DNA of 64,000 bases from Schistocerca nitens (Eukaryota; Arthropoda; Insecta; Orthoptera; Acrididae). Below are positions 11,315-21,984 of this stretch, in pieces. The stretch is from the NCBI RefSeq assembly GCF_023898315.1, contig NC_064622.1, positions 180,688,178-180,752,177 on the forward strand, in the 5' to 3' direction. The notes beneath the pieces are model-generated. The model was not told where the DNA came from. It did no database searches and worked only from the letters and a program-made list of their open reading frames with translations. The number at the start of each line of letters is the position of its first letter. Within the stretch, counting starts at the first letter, position 1. The translations under genes were made by a program, and so were the position numbers.

Positions 11315-11488
11315 TACGAGGTGTGGCTAGGAAAAAACCGGACTAGTACTGGTGAAACAATAAAACGAATGCAATAAGGCTGAAAGTCGCGTGGCCTGTC
11401 ACGTGACTCTCGCTCAGCCTACTGCTCGAGTTTCATCTGCCTCCTGCACTCAGTCTGCCCGTGGCGTCTGTTTTAAGTAGTTGACGTT

Positions 11489-11822
11489 TTGTCTGTGCGT
11501 CGGAAAATGTTGAGTGTACAGAAAGAACAGCGTGTTAACATCAAATTTTGTTTCAAACTAGGAAAATCTGCAAGTGAAACGTTTGTAATGTTACAACAAG
11601 TGTACGGCGATGATTGTTTATCGCGAACACAAGTGTTTGAGTGGTTTAAACGATTTAAAGATGGCCGCGAAGACACCAGTGATGACACTCGTACTGGCAG
11701 ACCATTGTCAGCAAAAACTGATGCAAACATTGAAAAAATCGGTAAACTTTATCGACAAGATCGCCGTTTAACAATCAGAGCAGTGTCTGACTTAACAGGA
11801 GTTGACAAGGAAAGTGTCGAAC
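11489..11822 (+). pseudogene. mariner transposase N-terminal half (left arm)
   Basis: The protein begins MLSVQKEQRVNIKFCFKLG (second Met of the open frame, at 11507; the first is at 11489). It continues with a helix-turn-helix region (GKSASETFVMLQQVYG, then LSRTQVFEWFKRFKDGRED) and a TGRPLSAKTDANIEKI linker, then RQDRRLTIRAVSDLTG, the second HTH typical of mariner paired-type DNA-binding domains. It stops being mariner-like where the inverted arm begins, so no DDD catalytic residues exist. It could at most make a DNA-binding fragment. Confidence 0.85.
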
Positions 11823-12083
11823 AAGTTTACCGATTTTTTCAATGTTTGCATCAGTTTTTGCTGACAATGGTTTGCCAGTGCGAGTGTCATCACTGGTGTC
11901 TTCGCGGCCATCTTTAAATCGTTTAAACCACTCAAACACTTGTGTTCGCGATAAACAATCATCGCCGTACACTTGTTGTAACATTACAAACGTTTCACTT
12001 GCAGATTTTCCTAGTTTGAAACAAAATTTGATGTTAACACGCTGTTCTTTCTGTACACTCAACATTTTCCGACGCACAGACAA
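11823..12083 (-). pseudogene. mariner transposase N-terminal fragment (right arm)
   Basis: The minus-strand mirror of the left arm encodes the same residues from MSVRRKMLSVQKEQRV to ANIEKIGKL, with a GRP/GKP difference (TGKPLSAKT). It breaks off at the loop, slightly earlier in the protein than the left arm. Confidence 0.85.
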
Positions 12084-12258
12084 AACGTCAACTACTTAAA
12101 ACAGACGCCACGGGCAGACTGAGTGCAGGAGGCAGATGAAACTCGAGCAGTAGGCGGAGCGAGAGTCACGTGACAGGCCACGCGACTTTCAGCCTTATTG
12201 CATTCGTTTTATTGTTTCACCAGTACTAGTCCGTTTTTTTTTCTAGCCACACCTCGTA

Positions 12259-13098
12259 CATATGTACATTTTTATGATACGTATGGACTCGCAAACTCAT
12301 TATGCGGTGCTGTCGCCAGCCTGTGAAAATGGCCATCCTGTATCCTGTGCTCAGTTCGCTGACTTGTTATTTATAAGATGAAACTGAAACACTTTCTTCT
12401 GTCAGTCTCATACCGTTTCCCAGAAATTAAGATATAACGTCTGTTAACCTTCTGTCATGTATTAAGTCAAATGCCCCTGTCTTCTCCCATTGCAAGACGG
12501 CTATATTTTGCCCCCATACACTATATTTCATATCAGTGTACTTGCATATTTTATTCGATATGAGATCACGATTTACGATGGGTGGTCGGGTAATTGAGTA
12601 TTTCTTTGCTTGTTACTGGGTAGCGCCATGTAGTAACATTTTCTGTAGTGTTGGCATGCATGGGGATTAATTTCAGCTAGACAATGACAGCTGGGACCGG
12701 TGACGGTTACAAGTTCTTCTGAAAGTGGCAATCGGTAGATGGGAGTATAGAGAAGACGCCATGCCGTGTTCGTTCCGACAGGGATATCTACTGCTCTGAA
12801 GAGCGCAGAGTGGAGGTAGCGCCCTTTACAGCCCTACTAACGCCTTCTCCTTGCCGACGCCTTTGAGCTAAAGCGAGACACATTCTTGCCACTGGGAACA
12901 AATCAGTGAGAACAGCTAGCTGCAGGAAGCCGAGGGTGGAGAATGATAGCATGTTACAGGAGGAGGAGGCATCCTTTGAGGTGGAGCGGTCACAAACGCC
13001 GGACACAAGTTGACCCTTCGCAGGTCTTCTCACGGGAGACAGCGAGCCACGCCACCAAAAAGTACAGAAGTGAGTCTAATTGATGGATTCTTAGTCGT
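12259..13098. other. Intergenic, no gene seen
   Basis: No recognisable coding or repeat sequence. A GC-richer patch lies at 12780-13030. Confidence 0.45.
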
Positions 13099-13110
13099 AA
13101 GAGGAGGTTT

Positions 13111-13304
13111 GGCTAAATGGCTCTGAGCACTATGGGACTCAACTGCTGAGGTCATTAGTCCCCTAGAACTTAGAACTAGTTAAACCTAACTAACCTAAGG
13201 ACATCACAAACAACCATGCCCGAGGCAGGATTCGAACCTGCGACCATAGCGGTCTTGCGGTTCCAGACTGCAGCGCCTTTAACAGCACGGCCACTTCGGC
13301 CGGC
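13111..13304 (-). repeat. tRNA-derived SINE (family A) with TSD
   Basis: Minus-strand copy, tail first, head ending ggccacttcggccggc. A perfect 12-bp duplication aagaggaggttt lies at 13099-13110 and 13305-13316. Confidence 0.95.
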
Positions 13305-13316
13305 AAGAGGAGGTTT

Positions 13317-13811
13317 ACAGCGTTAGAGAACAGTGTTCTATACGGAGTTTGAACGGCAGCGGATTGGCTGGCAGCTTCATGACCTTATGTTGGGAGGCAC
13401 TCCTTTTGTAATGGGCTTAGCACACATGCAGAGGCCAAGATCCTTGCTGAGCCTTACTTGAGTTGAGCAAACAGATATCTCGACTCATGTTCGGTGTCAT
13501 ACTGAAATAGTTTCAGCTCTAGGCGTTTGTTGACAGTATATTACGTCAAAAGTGCACACAAAACTTGTAGACATACAACGTACATGCTCTGCATGCAACC
13601 AACAGCACCGTTTTGACTTCGATTTGCTTGTTCTCTGAGCTCTGTACCATGAGAGCCAGTCAGGGTGGAGGCCTTTCTTTCTTAGGGCTACTCAGTATCA
13701 GCCTGCCTATGTGTGCATCTAATAAATGGAGGCGCGATTTTGTGGGAAGTCTCAGATGTTCTCCCAAAGCCAGATGAAGGGTAGTATTTAACACCCTATA
13801 CCGAGTTTATA
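13317..13811. other. Intergenic, no gene seen
   Basis: No recognisable coding or repeat sequence. Confidence 0.45.
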
Positions 13812-13813
13812 TA

Positions 13814-15138
13814 CAGGGTTATTACAAATGATTGAAGCGATTTCACAGCTCTACAATAACTTCATTATTTGAGATATTTTCACAATGCTTTGCACAGACA
13901 TACAAAAACTCAAAAGTTTTTTTAGGCATTCAAAAATGTTCGATATGTGCCCATTTAGTGATTCGGCAGACATCAAGCCGATAATAAAGTTCCTCCCACA
14001 CTCGGCGCAGCATGTCCCCATCAATGAGTTGGAAAGCATTGTTGATGCGAGCTCGCAGTTCTGGCACGTTTCTTGGTAGAGGAGGTTTAAACACTGAATC
14101 TTTGACATAACCCCACAGAAAGAAATCGCATGGTGTGAAGTCGGGAGTGCGTGGAGGCCATGACATGAATTGCTGTACATGATCTCCACCACGACGGATC
14201 CATCGGTTTTCCAATCTCCTGTTTAAGAAATGCCGAACATCATGATGTGGTAGAGCACCATCCTGTTGAAAGATGAAGTCGGCGCTGTCAGTCTCCAGTT
14301 GTGGCATGAGCCAATTTTCCAGCATGTCCCGATACACGTGTCCTGTAAATTTTTTTTTCGCAGAAGAAAAAGGGGCTGTAAACTTTAAACCATTGGGTTG
14401 CACAAAACACGTTAACTTTTGGTGAATTGCGAATTTGCTGCACGAATGCGCGAGGATTCTCTACCGCCCAGATTCGCTCATTGTGTCTGTTCACTTCACC
14501 ATTAAGAAAAAATGTTGCTTCATCACTGAAAACAAGTTTCGCACTGAACGCATCCTCTTCCATGAGCTGTTGCAACCGCGCCGAAAATTCAAAGCGTTTG
14601 ACTTTGTCATCGGGTGTCAGGGCTTGTAGCAATTGTAAACGATAAGGCTTCTGCTTTAGCCTTTTCCGTAAGATTTTCCAAACCCTCGGCTGTGGTACGT
14701 TTAGCTCCCTGCTTGCTTTATTCGTCGACTTCCGCGGGCTACGCATGAAACTTGCCCGCACGCGTTCAACCGTTTCTTCGCTCACTGCAGGCCGACCCGT
14801 TGATTTCCTCTTACAGAAGCTTTAAACTGCGCATACCATCGCCTAATGGAGTTAGCAGTTGGTGTATCTTTGTTGAACTTCGTCCTGAAGTGTCGTTGCA
14901 CTGTTATGAGTGACTGATGTGAGTGCATTTCAAGCACGACATACGCTTTCTCGGCTCCTATCGCCATTTTGTCTCACTGCGCTCTAGAGCGCTCTGGTGG
15001 CAGAAACCTGAAGTGCGGCTTCAGCCGAACAAAACTTTATGAGTTTTTCTACGTATCTGCAGTGTGTCGTGACCATATGTCAATGACTGGAGCTACAGTG
15101 AATTTATGAAATCGCTTCAATCATTTATAACAGCACTG
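13814..15138 (-). mobile_element. mariner-type transposon, both ends present
   Basis: The element is 1325 bases, flanked by TA at 13812-13813 and 15139-15140. The ends are imperfect inverted repeats: the left end begins cagggttattacaaatgatt, and the complement of the right end begins cagtgctgttataaatgatt; both continue gaagcgattt. The transposase lies on the minus strand and is broken by two frameshifts. It is complete in length but not obviously active. Confidence 0.9.
13930..14967 (-). pseudogene. mariner-type transposase, near complete, two frameshifts
   Basis: The N-terminal part (14967-14782) starts MAIGAEKAYVVLEMHSHQS and continues SIRRWYAQFK, a first helix-turn-helix. A frameshift near 14800, within the basic KRKSTG-like stretch, leads to SEETVERVRASFMRSPRKST and PQPRVWKILRKRLK (second HTH), followed by FSDEATFFLNGEVNRHNERI with the first catalytic aspartate. 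A second frameshift in 14290-14400 leads to FIFQQDGALPHHDVRHFL (second aspartate) and WPPRTPDFTPCDFFLWGY (third). I count 44 residues between the second and third aspartates, more than the 41 of the DD41D type. All three catalytic aspartates are kept, so the breaks look recent relative to other copies here. Confidence 0.85.
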
Positions 15139-15179
15139 TATTTAAATTTTTCACTTCTTAGACAATAAATAATTCTGCG

Positions 15180-15390
15180 GTATCTAGTTGTATTCATTCT
15201 AGCAGGATATCTATTTAACATTGTCGATTTCCTAATTAAGCTGGAGTAAAATGTCATCACGACTACACATCTTATCTAATGTATTCATCCTAGCTCGAAG
15301 TCTATTCAACATTATCGATCTCTTAATTAAGCTAGAGTAAAATATCATCACGACTACATATCTCATGTAATGTATCCCTCTAGGTGCAGA
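15180..15390. repeat. Two-copy tandem repeat, 91-bp unit
   Basis: The string attaagctggagtaaaatgt at 15235 recurs as attaagctagagtaaaatat at 15326, with flanking landmarks in register (catcacgactacacatct / catcacgactacatatct). The period is 91 bases. Confidence 0.8.
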
Positions 15391-16074
15391 TTATCAATGG
15401 CAAGACTAGTTTGAATTCATTGATAGGCGTAATATTGCCGTTGCAGCCACAACATTAGGCAACCAAATATACACGCATTGTATGCACGCTACAACACCCG
15501 AGGGTCTACACCATTGACGTTCCTTTCTGTTTTTATTTGTCAGCCAGCCATGCTAGTCTGTTTCCCGATACCTAAAAATCTGTTCTTTTACCACTTTCCT
15601 CTTTACGTGGTTCTTTCACCTCTTCTCACGTCCAATAATGTTACCAATGAAGCCTTACATCTACCTGTCTCTAATTTGGCTTTAGTGCAGTCCTTGCTCT
15701 GAACGAATACAATCTCTGGTTTTAATACTGTGAACGCCATACACACCCTAATATCACACCTTTGCTAGGCCACCAATCTATAGCCTCTTCCATGCTTCAC
15801 GGCAAACGACGAGGCCCAAAGGGATTCGTGAGAATGATTGCCTTTTGGAGACGTGCACAGCCGGTATCAAGGTTTTACACAAAGGTTGCAGCAGGTCTCC
15901 ATCTTTGCTCCTAGAGAATCTCAGAATTATTTTACACTTGACGAATTTTAAGAATGATTGCACTCCATATTTTACTTTTCAATCTCTTTTTTTTAACATT
16001 TTAGATAGGATTTAAATTAGGGTAATCGTGTTCCCTAGCGTGTCTTCAGGAGTCGCCTTTCTTGTCGCTGTATT
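15391..16074. other. Intergenic, no gene seen
   Basis: Short open frames only. The plus-strand frame 15478-15702 is unrecognised. Confidence 0.4.
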
Positions 16075-16347
16075 GTATATTCCACAGAGTTCACTGCAAT
16101 CCTATGGTCACTGGAGCAGATGAGGCGTCTTCAAAGTAAACAGTTTCTCATCTGCTCCGATATCCTTGGTGCCCTACAATCGTTACAAAACATGCACTCA
16201 GCAGAGCAGATGGTCTAGCTCATTCATGACCAATTCTACTTCCTACAGCGGCAGGAGAAGAAAGTGCGATTGTGCTGCGTACATAGACACGTGGAAATTT
16301 GGGGCGATGAACAGGCAGACAAAGCGGCCAAGGAAGCCTGCAGGTAT
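16075..16347 (+). pseudogene. RNase H fragment of an I/R1-type LINE
   Basis: The translation contains FLICSDILGALQSLQNMHSA, then KVRLCCVHRHVEIWGDEQAD, matching the SDSLSALQSL and WVPGHVGIxGNExAD blocks of the RNase H domain in I-type LINEs (compare the copy at 45030-48984). Two blocks of the RNase H core survive. It ends abruptly where a different LINE begins. Confidence 0.7.
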
Positions 16348-16365
16348 CACAATATAGCAGGTCAG

Positions 16366-17200
16366 CAACTGGAAGCAGTTAATTCCATAAATTATTTGGG
16401 AGTAGGCATTAGGAGTGATTTAAAAAGGAATGATCATATAAAGCTGATCGTCGGTAAAGCAGATGCCAGACAGATTCATTGGAAGAATCCTAAGGAAATG
16501 CAATCCGAAAACAAAGGAAGTACGTTACAGTACACTTGTTCGCCCACTGTTTGAGTATTGCTCACCAGTGTGGCATCCGTACCAGATAGGGTTGATAGAA
16601 GAGATACAAAAGATCCAACGGAGAGCAGCGCGCTTAGTTACAGGATCATTTAGTAATCGCGAAAGCGTTACGGAGATGATAGATAAACTCCATTGGAAGA
16701 CTCGGCAGGAGAGACGCTCAGTAGCTCGGTACGGACTTTTGTTGAAGTTTCGAGAACATACCTTCACCGAGGAGTCAAGCAGTATATTGCTCCCTCCAAC
16801 ATGTATCTCGCGAAGAGCCTATGAAGATAAAATCAGAGAGATTAGAGCCGACACAGAGGCATACCGACAATTTTTCTTTCCACGAATAATACGAGACTGG
16901 AATAGAACGAAGAACCGATACGCATCTCGTGGTCGTGCGGTAGCGTTCTCGCTTCCCACGCCCGGGTTCCCGGGTTCGATTCCCGGCGGGGTCAGGGATT
17001 TTCTCTGCCTCGTGATGGCTGGGTGTTGTGTGATGTCCTTAGGTTAGTTAGGTTTAAGTAGTTCTAAGTTCTAGGGGACTGATGACCATAGATGTTAAGT
17101 CCCATAGTGCTCAGAGCCAAGAACCGATAGAGGTACTCAAAGTACCCTCCGCCACACACCGTCAGGTGGCTTGCGGAGTATGGATGTAGATGTAAATGTA
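16366..17200 (+). pseudogene. LINE 3' part (CR1/jockey-like) with SINE insertion
   Basis: The reading NSINYLGVGIRSDLKRNDHI is the post-palm KYLGV thumb motif of a non-LTR reverse transcriptase. After a frameshift near 16470 it continues RFIGRILRKCN, then LVRPLFEYCSPVWHPY and IQRRAARLVTGSF, the conserved C-terminal region of CR1/jockey-group elements. The host sequence resumes after the SINE at 16921-17118 and ends with a gtagatgtaaatgta motif, typical of short 3' tandem tails of such LINEs. The palm and endonuclease are absent, so it is 5'-truncated or chimeric with the RNase H piece just upstream. Confidence 0.8.
16921..17118 (+). repeat. SINE with Gly-like tRNA head and family A tail
   Basis: The head, gcatctcgtggtcgtgcggt ... 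gggttcgattcccggcg, resembles a glycine tRNA, unlike the Ser/Leu-like head of the other family A copies, yet the tail from tgatgtccttaggttagtta on is the same. An 11-bp duplication aagaaccgata is at 16910-16920 and 17119-17129, so it inserted into the LINE fragment. Confidence 0.93.
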
Positions 17201-18086
17201 GTGACGGACAAGAAGCAGCAGTTAGTGAAGGTAGCTATCCGGCCGCAGCGTTGCTCATACCGGTGTCTTAGGTGGGGGAAGTGGTCTTGACACGCCTGTG
17301 TCCTTAAGCGTAGCTTTTTACTCCGACCACCAGGACCCGCCTGCCTACGACGCCTATGGCGTGCTAATCACTTTACACCACGGTTCAGCTGAGTGCATTA
17401 AGCCTTAACTGACGAGGTGACTTATGTAACGTATGCTACGGAGTTGTATCCCTATGTTTAGATCGAGATTTAAGGCACAAATCATTTGAAATTTTTAATT
17501 TATGTTCTACAACATTTACTTTTTCAGTTGCTTGAGCGTCGTTTAAATGCTCCTCGTTTACTTTAATTCACCAAATAAAGTCTGTCGCATTTCACTGTTT
17601 ATCATACAAAATTACATACTTTTCTGTCGTTTCTTAAATAGTACACATAACTGAACTGCTGAAGAACTTAATTTCACTTTCTGAAATATTATTCCATATC
17701 GGAAGTAGGCACATTTCCACACAAAACCACATTTAAGGCTTTAAATTTGCACATAAAAATTCCACTCGATATATACAAAAAGAAAGTCAGCAAAACTGGC
17801 GTTAAGTACTGGGAGCTATAGGTTTCTTAAAATGACTCCGAACACTTTTGATTTTAACCAAGGCTTTAAGTATTTTATTGGAGAAGCAATACATCCCCAT
17901 CACAATTCTGCTGAATTTCTTCCGCTGATTGATGCTCTTATTCGATAGTAGAACTGTGATCACAGATTTTTGTGAAATCGCCTTCTCTGTAGTCCATAAT
18001 TGATCTATGTCACTGACACTTTCCTCCATCCATCGCTAACAGTTTCATCAATCTCGGGGAAGTTAGAACTAACATTTTCCTACATA
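17201..18086. other. Intergenic, no gene seen
   Basis: GC-richer at 17220-17400, AT-rich after. No recognisable domain or repeat. Confidence 0.4.
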
Positions 18087-18088
18087 TA

Positions 18089-19326
18089 CAGGGTGAGTCA
18101 CCTAACATTACCGCTGGATATATTTCGTAAACCACATCAAATACTGACGAATCGATTCCACAGACAGAACGTGAGGAGAGGGGCTAGTGTAATTGGTTAA
18201 TACAAACCATACAAAAATGCATGGAAGTATGTTTTTTAACACAAATCTACGTTTTTTAAATGGAACCCCGTTAGTTTTGTTAGCACATCTGAAAATATAA
18301 ACAAATACGTAATCAGTGCCGTTTGTTGCACTGTAAAATGTTAATTACATCCAGAGATATTGTAAGGGATCCTAAGGGAACGGTGATGGACCTTACGTAC
18401 AGAAGAGACTGGAACAGCAAATTGCTTCCACATGCTAACACCTTTTTATTGGTCTTTTTCACTGACGCACATGTACATTACCATGAGGGGTGAGGTACAC
18501 GTACACACGTGGTTTCCGTTTTCAATTACGGAGTGGAATAGAGTGTGTCCCGACGTGTCAGGCCAATAGATGTTCGATGTGGTGGCCATCATTTGCTGCA
18601 CACAATTGCAATCTCTGGCGTAATGAATGTCGTACACGCCGCAGTACATCTGGTGTAATGTCGCCGCAGGGTGCCACAATACGTTGTTTCATATCCTCTG
18701 GGGTTGTAGCACATCACGGTACACATTCTCCTTTAACGTACCCCACAGAAAGAAGTCCAGAGGTGTAAGATCAGGAGAACGGGCTGGCCAATTTATGCGT
18801 CCTCCACAACCTATGAAGCGCCCGTCGAACATCCTGTCAAGGGTCAGCCTAGTGTTAATTGCGGAATGTGCAGGGGCACCATCATGCTGATACCACATAC
18901 GTCGACGCGTTTCCAGTGGGACATTTTCGAGCAACGTTGGCAGATCATTCTGTAGAAACGCGATGTATGTTGCAGTTGCTCGCCGACCGTGGCCCGTGTT
19001 TGTTACAACACGCAACTGAACGTCGGAGGTTTCAAGCGTCAACTTTAGGTTACAATATCTCCGGATGTAATTAACATTTTACAATGCAACAAACTGCACT
19101 GATTACGTATTTGTTTATATGTTCAGATGTGCTAACAAAACTAACGGGGTTCCATTTAAAAAACGTAGGTTTGTGTTAAAAAACATACTTCCGTGCATTT
19201 TTGTATGGTTTGTATTAAACAATTACATTAGCCCTTCTCCTCACGTTCGGTCTGTGGAATCTGTTCGTCAGTATTTGATGTGGTTTACGAAATATATCCA
19301 GCGGTAACGTTAGGTGACTCACCCTG
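18089..19326 (-). mobile_element. DD41D mariner with 277-bp terminal inverted repeats
   Basis: Flanked by TA at 18087-18088 and 19327-19328. The left terminal repeat 18089-18365 and right repeat 19050-19326 are each 277 bases and almost identical when inverted. The ends read cagggtgagtcacctaac. The interior of about 680 bases carries only the C-terminal part of a transposase on the minus strand, so the copy is non-autonomous by internal deletion. Confidence 0.92.
18558..19042 (-). pseudogene. DD41D mariner transposase, C-terminal half
   Basis: The reading includes LPTLLENVPLETRRRMWYQH, DGAPAHSAI with the second catalytic aspartate, and WPARSPDLTPLDFFLWGTLK with the third. I count exactly 41 residues between them, the spacing that names the DD41D (rosa) group. 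After a frameshift near 18715 it ends DGHHIEHLLA and a stop at 18558-18560. The DNA-binding domains and first aspartate are missing. Confidence 0.85.
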
Positions 19327-19328
19327 TA

Positions 19329-20551
19329 TATTTTGTACTATACCGGACTCAAGAAAACAGGTACTTAATTCAAGAGACGCACTCTAGGAGATCCTTACGC
19401 ATGTCAATAACACCTGTCAACAACAAAGAGAGAAGGTGATAGCGCAATTTAAGGAGAGTAGGAGGTGTGTAGACGCATTCCGTCATAAATAACCCCTGAG
19501 CGCGAGTTCGGTAATTCTCGGCGCGGTTTCAGAGACCACGCTTCGTGAGTTAAGGGATTACGGAATCAAGCTTTGGTGAGGCTCGGCCCTCTATTTTAGC
19601 TGTTGACGAGACTATAGTGACTAAGCTTTTAAAATTTTGTGACGTGTCTGGACTCTGGCCTAAGCTTAGGTTGGAGATTTTATTGTGTTTCAGGGTGTGT
19701 GACTCATCCCTTTTAGTCCGAGATCAGCCAGCCGCAGGTATGTCCTATCTTCTTTTAATTATTTTCACTGTTTTATCTCTTTTTACTGGGTGTTAGGTGT
19801 GACGACAGGTTTTTCATTGTTTTGTATGGGTGTTAGTACGCTCGCGCTCTTTTGTGTGTGTGTGTGTGTGTGTGTTTTATTGTGTGTGCCCAAATTTTAT
19901 GAACGTTCTCTGCTTTTCTTTTGTAGTTACCTTTCAAATAATTTTGTGCCTTTTACGTCTATAACATGCTTGTCGTAACGAATTAAAGTAAAATATATAG
20001 AATGCCTGGTTAAATGTAAGAGAGGGACTGAGCGCCGCAAGCTTAAATAAATAAATACAAAAATAAATTATTAGCGATGTTGACTCTGTTAGGAGGTAGA
20101 TTACTCAGCTTATACCTCTGCAGCGTCTCTGCATGGAGCACACGCTTCCATGCACCACTACGTATGTATCAACAGCCCTGGTTAAAGCCGTTTTTTTTTT
20201 TTTTTCATGTTGTGACCTCAATAGCTTCTCTCATGACGAAACACCAGTCGGTGGAGGTGTGAAATAAATTAATTCTTTTCATCAAAGATAATCGTACATT
20301 ACTTTGTGAGGCTTTGTTAAGCAACAACATATTTGTTGAATCATGATATTTAATTCTGGCTCGCTGTTTTGTGCAGCGCTTTGCAATACTCAAATATAGC
20401 TTGACCAATGTAACTGCTACCGCATTCATATACATTTTATAAACTGCGTGAGTAGTGAGACCATAGCTGCCCTATACTGGGCTAAGCATTTCTCCTATTT
20501 TTCACGGTTGTCGGATAACTGAATATATTATACGCCCGTGGAAGTGTGCTG
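19329..20551. other. Intergenic; GT microsatellite and poly-T run
   Basis: Holds a (GT)n run at about 19853-19875 and 15 T at 20191-20205. No recognisable gene. Confidence 0.5.
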
Positions 20552-20565
20552 TTTTAAGGGGCTGA

Positions 20566-20743
20566 GCCGGCCGAAGTGGCCGTGCGGTTAAAGGCGCTGC
20601 AGTCTGGAACCGCAAGACCGCTACGGTCGCAGGTTCGAATCCTGCCTCGGGCATGGATGTTTGTGATGTCCTTAGGTTTAACTAGTTCTAAGTTCTAGGG
20701 GACTAATAACCTCAGCAGTTGAGTCCCATAGTGCTCAGAGCCA
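20566..20743 (+). repeat. tRNA-derived SINE (family A) with TSD
   Basis: Head gccggccgaagtggccgtgc, B box ggttcgaatcc, slightly shortened tail. A perfect 14-bp duplication ttttaaggggctga is at 20552-20565 and 20744-20757. Confidence 0.95.
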
Positions 20744-20757
20744 TTTTAAGGGGCTGA

Positions 20758-21640
20758 TTAACGTTTTATACGGCGAGGCTACAAATCCTTCTCAAACTAA
20801 ACCTGTTAATAATTATATAGGTGCGTCTAGTGCGTCTATAGCTTTATTACTTTCAGTTTTTTGTAGCTGTAGTAAGCTGACAAACCGAATATATCGCACA
20901 ATTTTTTCTACAGGATCACACAAATAGCATCGAAAACATTACGAATCAGAAGAAATTAAAGATAAAAAATAAGTCACAAATGCTTCACAGTTTCGAAGTA
21001 TTCGACTCTTCTGCTGAGTTCACGAGTTAATCACTAAGAGTAATCATGAGACCTCAGATTTATAAGCACAGCTAAATACAGAAATTAGCAAGCAAGGAAA
21101 CACGAAAATTGGGACGATGAGGACCAAATGACGAAAGAGAAGTATAATCTGTTCAGCAATCTCAGATCAGTTGTTCTATAATTCTGATTTAAGGAAAAAA
21201 AGAAAAGTGTTCCACATCTCGTCACGGACGAGTCGTGGACATGACAAGGATGGAAAACAATCGATTGTATCTCCTGCTTCCCAGTAGTCGTAGAAGTTTG
21301 AAGATTCTCACGAGAAACGTAAACCCATGTGACCAGGTTGGCACCTGATCGTTCTTCCCAAATACATACTCAATGGGTTGACCACTGAGTTACAATGTTC
21401 GTTAATGTAGATTTACGCTCTTTATTTTCCGCAGCCGCAATTCCAGTTTCCGAACGTAATAACAAATTTTGTGGCTTGAACATGAACAATACTGAAAACA
21501 AAAATTTATAAAAAGTTGTCGTATACGCTGATATAAAAAACTGTAACACTAAAAAATAGTCTTGAGTAATGAAATTTCGTGAACATATTTGTCTAGGTAA
21601 CATATTTAAGTGATTCACATCGCAAGATGATGTAAGCGCG
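20758..21640. other. Intergenic, no gene seen
   Basis: AT-rich with no recognisable coding or repeat sequence. Confidence 0.45.
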
Positions 21641-21649
21641 AAATAAGCT

Positions 21650-21984
21650 ATTTCAAATGTGAAATGCGGCTAAAGCTGTTTGTGGATGACGCTGGTGTTG
21701 TTGTCCAATGATGTCCCTTATGTGCTCGACAAGACAACATGCCAACATTCTCTAGAGCATGATGGGATACAACAGCGCTATGTAGGCGAGCGTCATCATG
21801 TTGGTAAACACCCCTGTAATACTGTTCGCGAACGGCAGCACAGCAGGGCGAATCACCAGACTGACGTACAAATCTGCAGTCAGGGCGAGTGGGGTAATCA
21901 CGAGAGTGGCCTGTTGTCATATGAAATCGCACCCCAAACCATAGCTGCAGGTGTGACTACGTAGGCTTCCCGGCGTAATAAGTC
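21650..21984 (-). pseudogene. Tc1 transposase, central/C-terminal part (decayed)
   Basis: The minus strand reads EAYVVTPAAMVWGAISYDNR, the block before the second aspartate, then YQHDDARLHSAVVSHHALEN, where the second catalytic aspartate of QHDNARPHTA is still recognisable, and VGMLS. The expected SPDLSPIEH block is not preserved. Confidence 0.7.

Larger units (their letters stand above)
11317..12256. mobile_element. Fold-back (palindromic) mariner element
   Basis: A TA dinucleotide flanks both ends (11315-11316 and 12257-12258), and the ends read cgaggtgtggctag and its complement. The left arm (11317-11749) and right arm (11823-12256) are near-perfect reverse complements of about 433 bases around a loop of about 73 bases. 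Each arm carries the same 5' region and N-terminal transposase coding sequence of a mariner, so the element is a head-to-head inverted duplication that has lost the catalytic half. A transcript across it would fold into a long hairpin. The TA flanks suggest it either moved as a unit or formed in place after insertion. Confidence 0.92.

Noticed and set aside
11317-12256. Two independent mariner genes in opposite orientation
   Set aside because: The arms are near-identical reverse complements with a single pair of TA flanks; one fold-back element explains this better.
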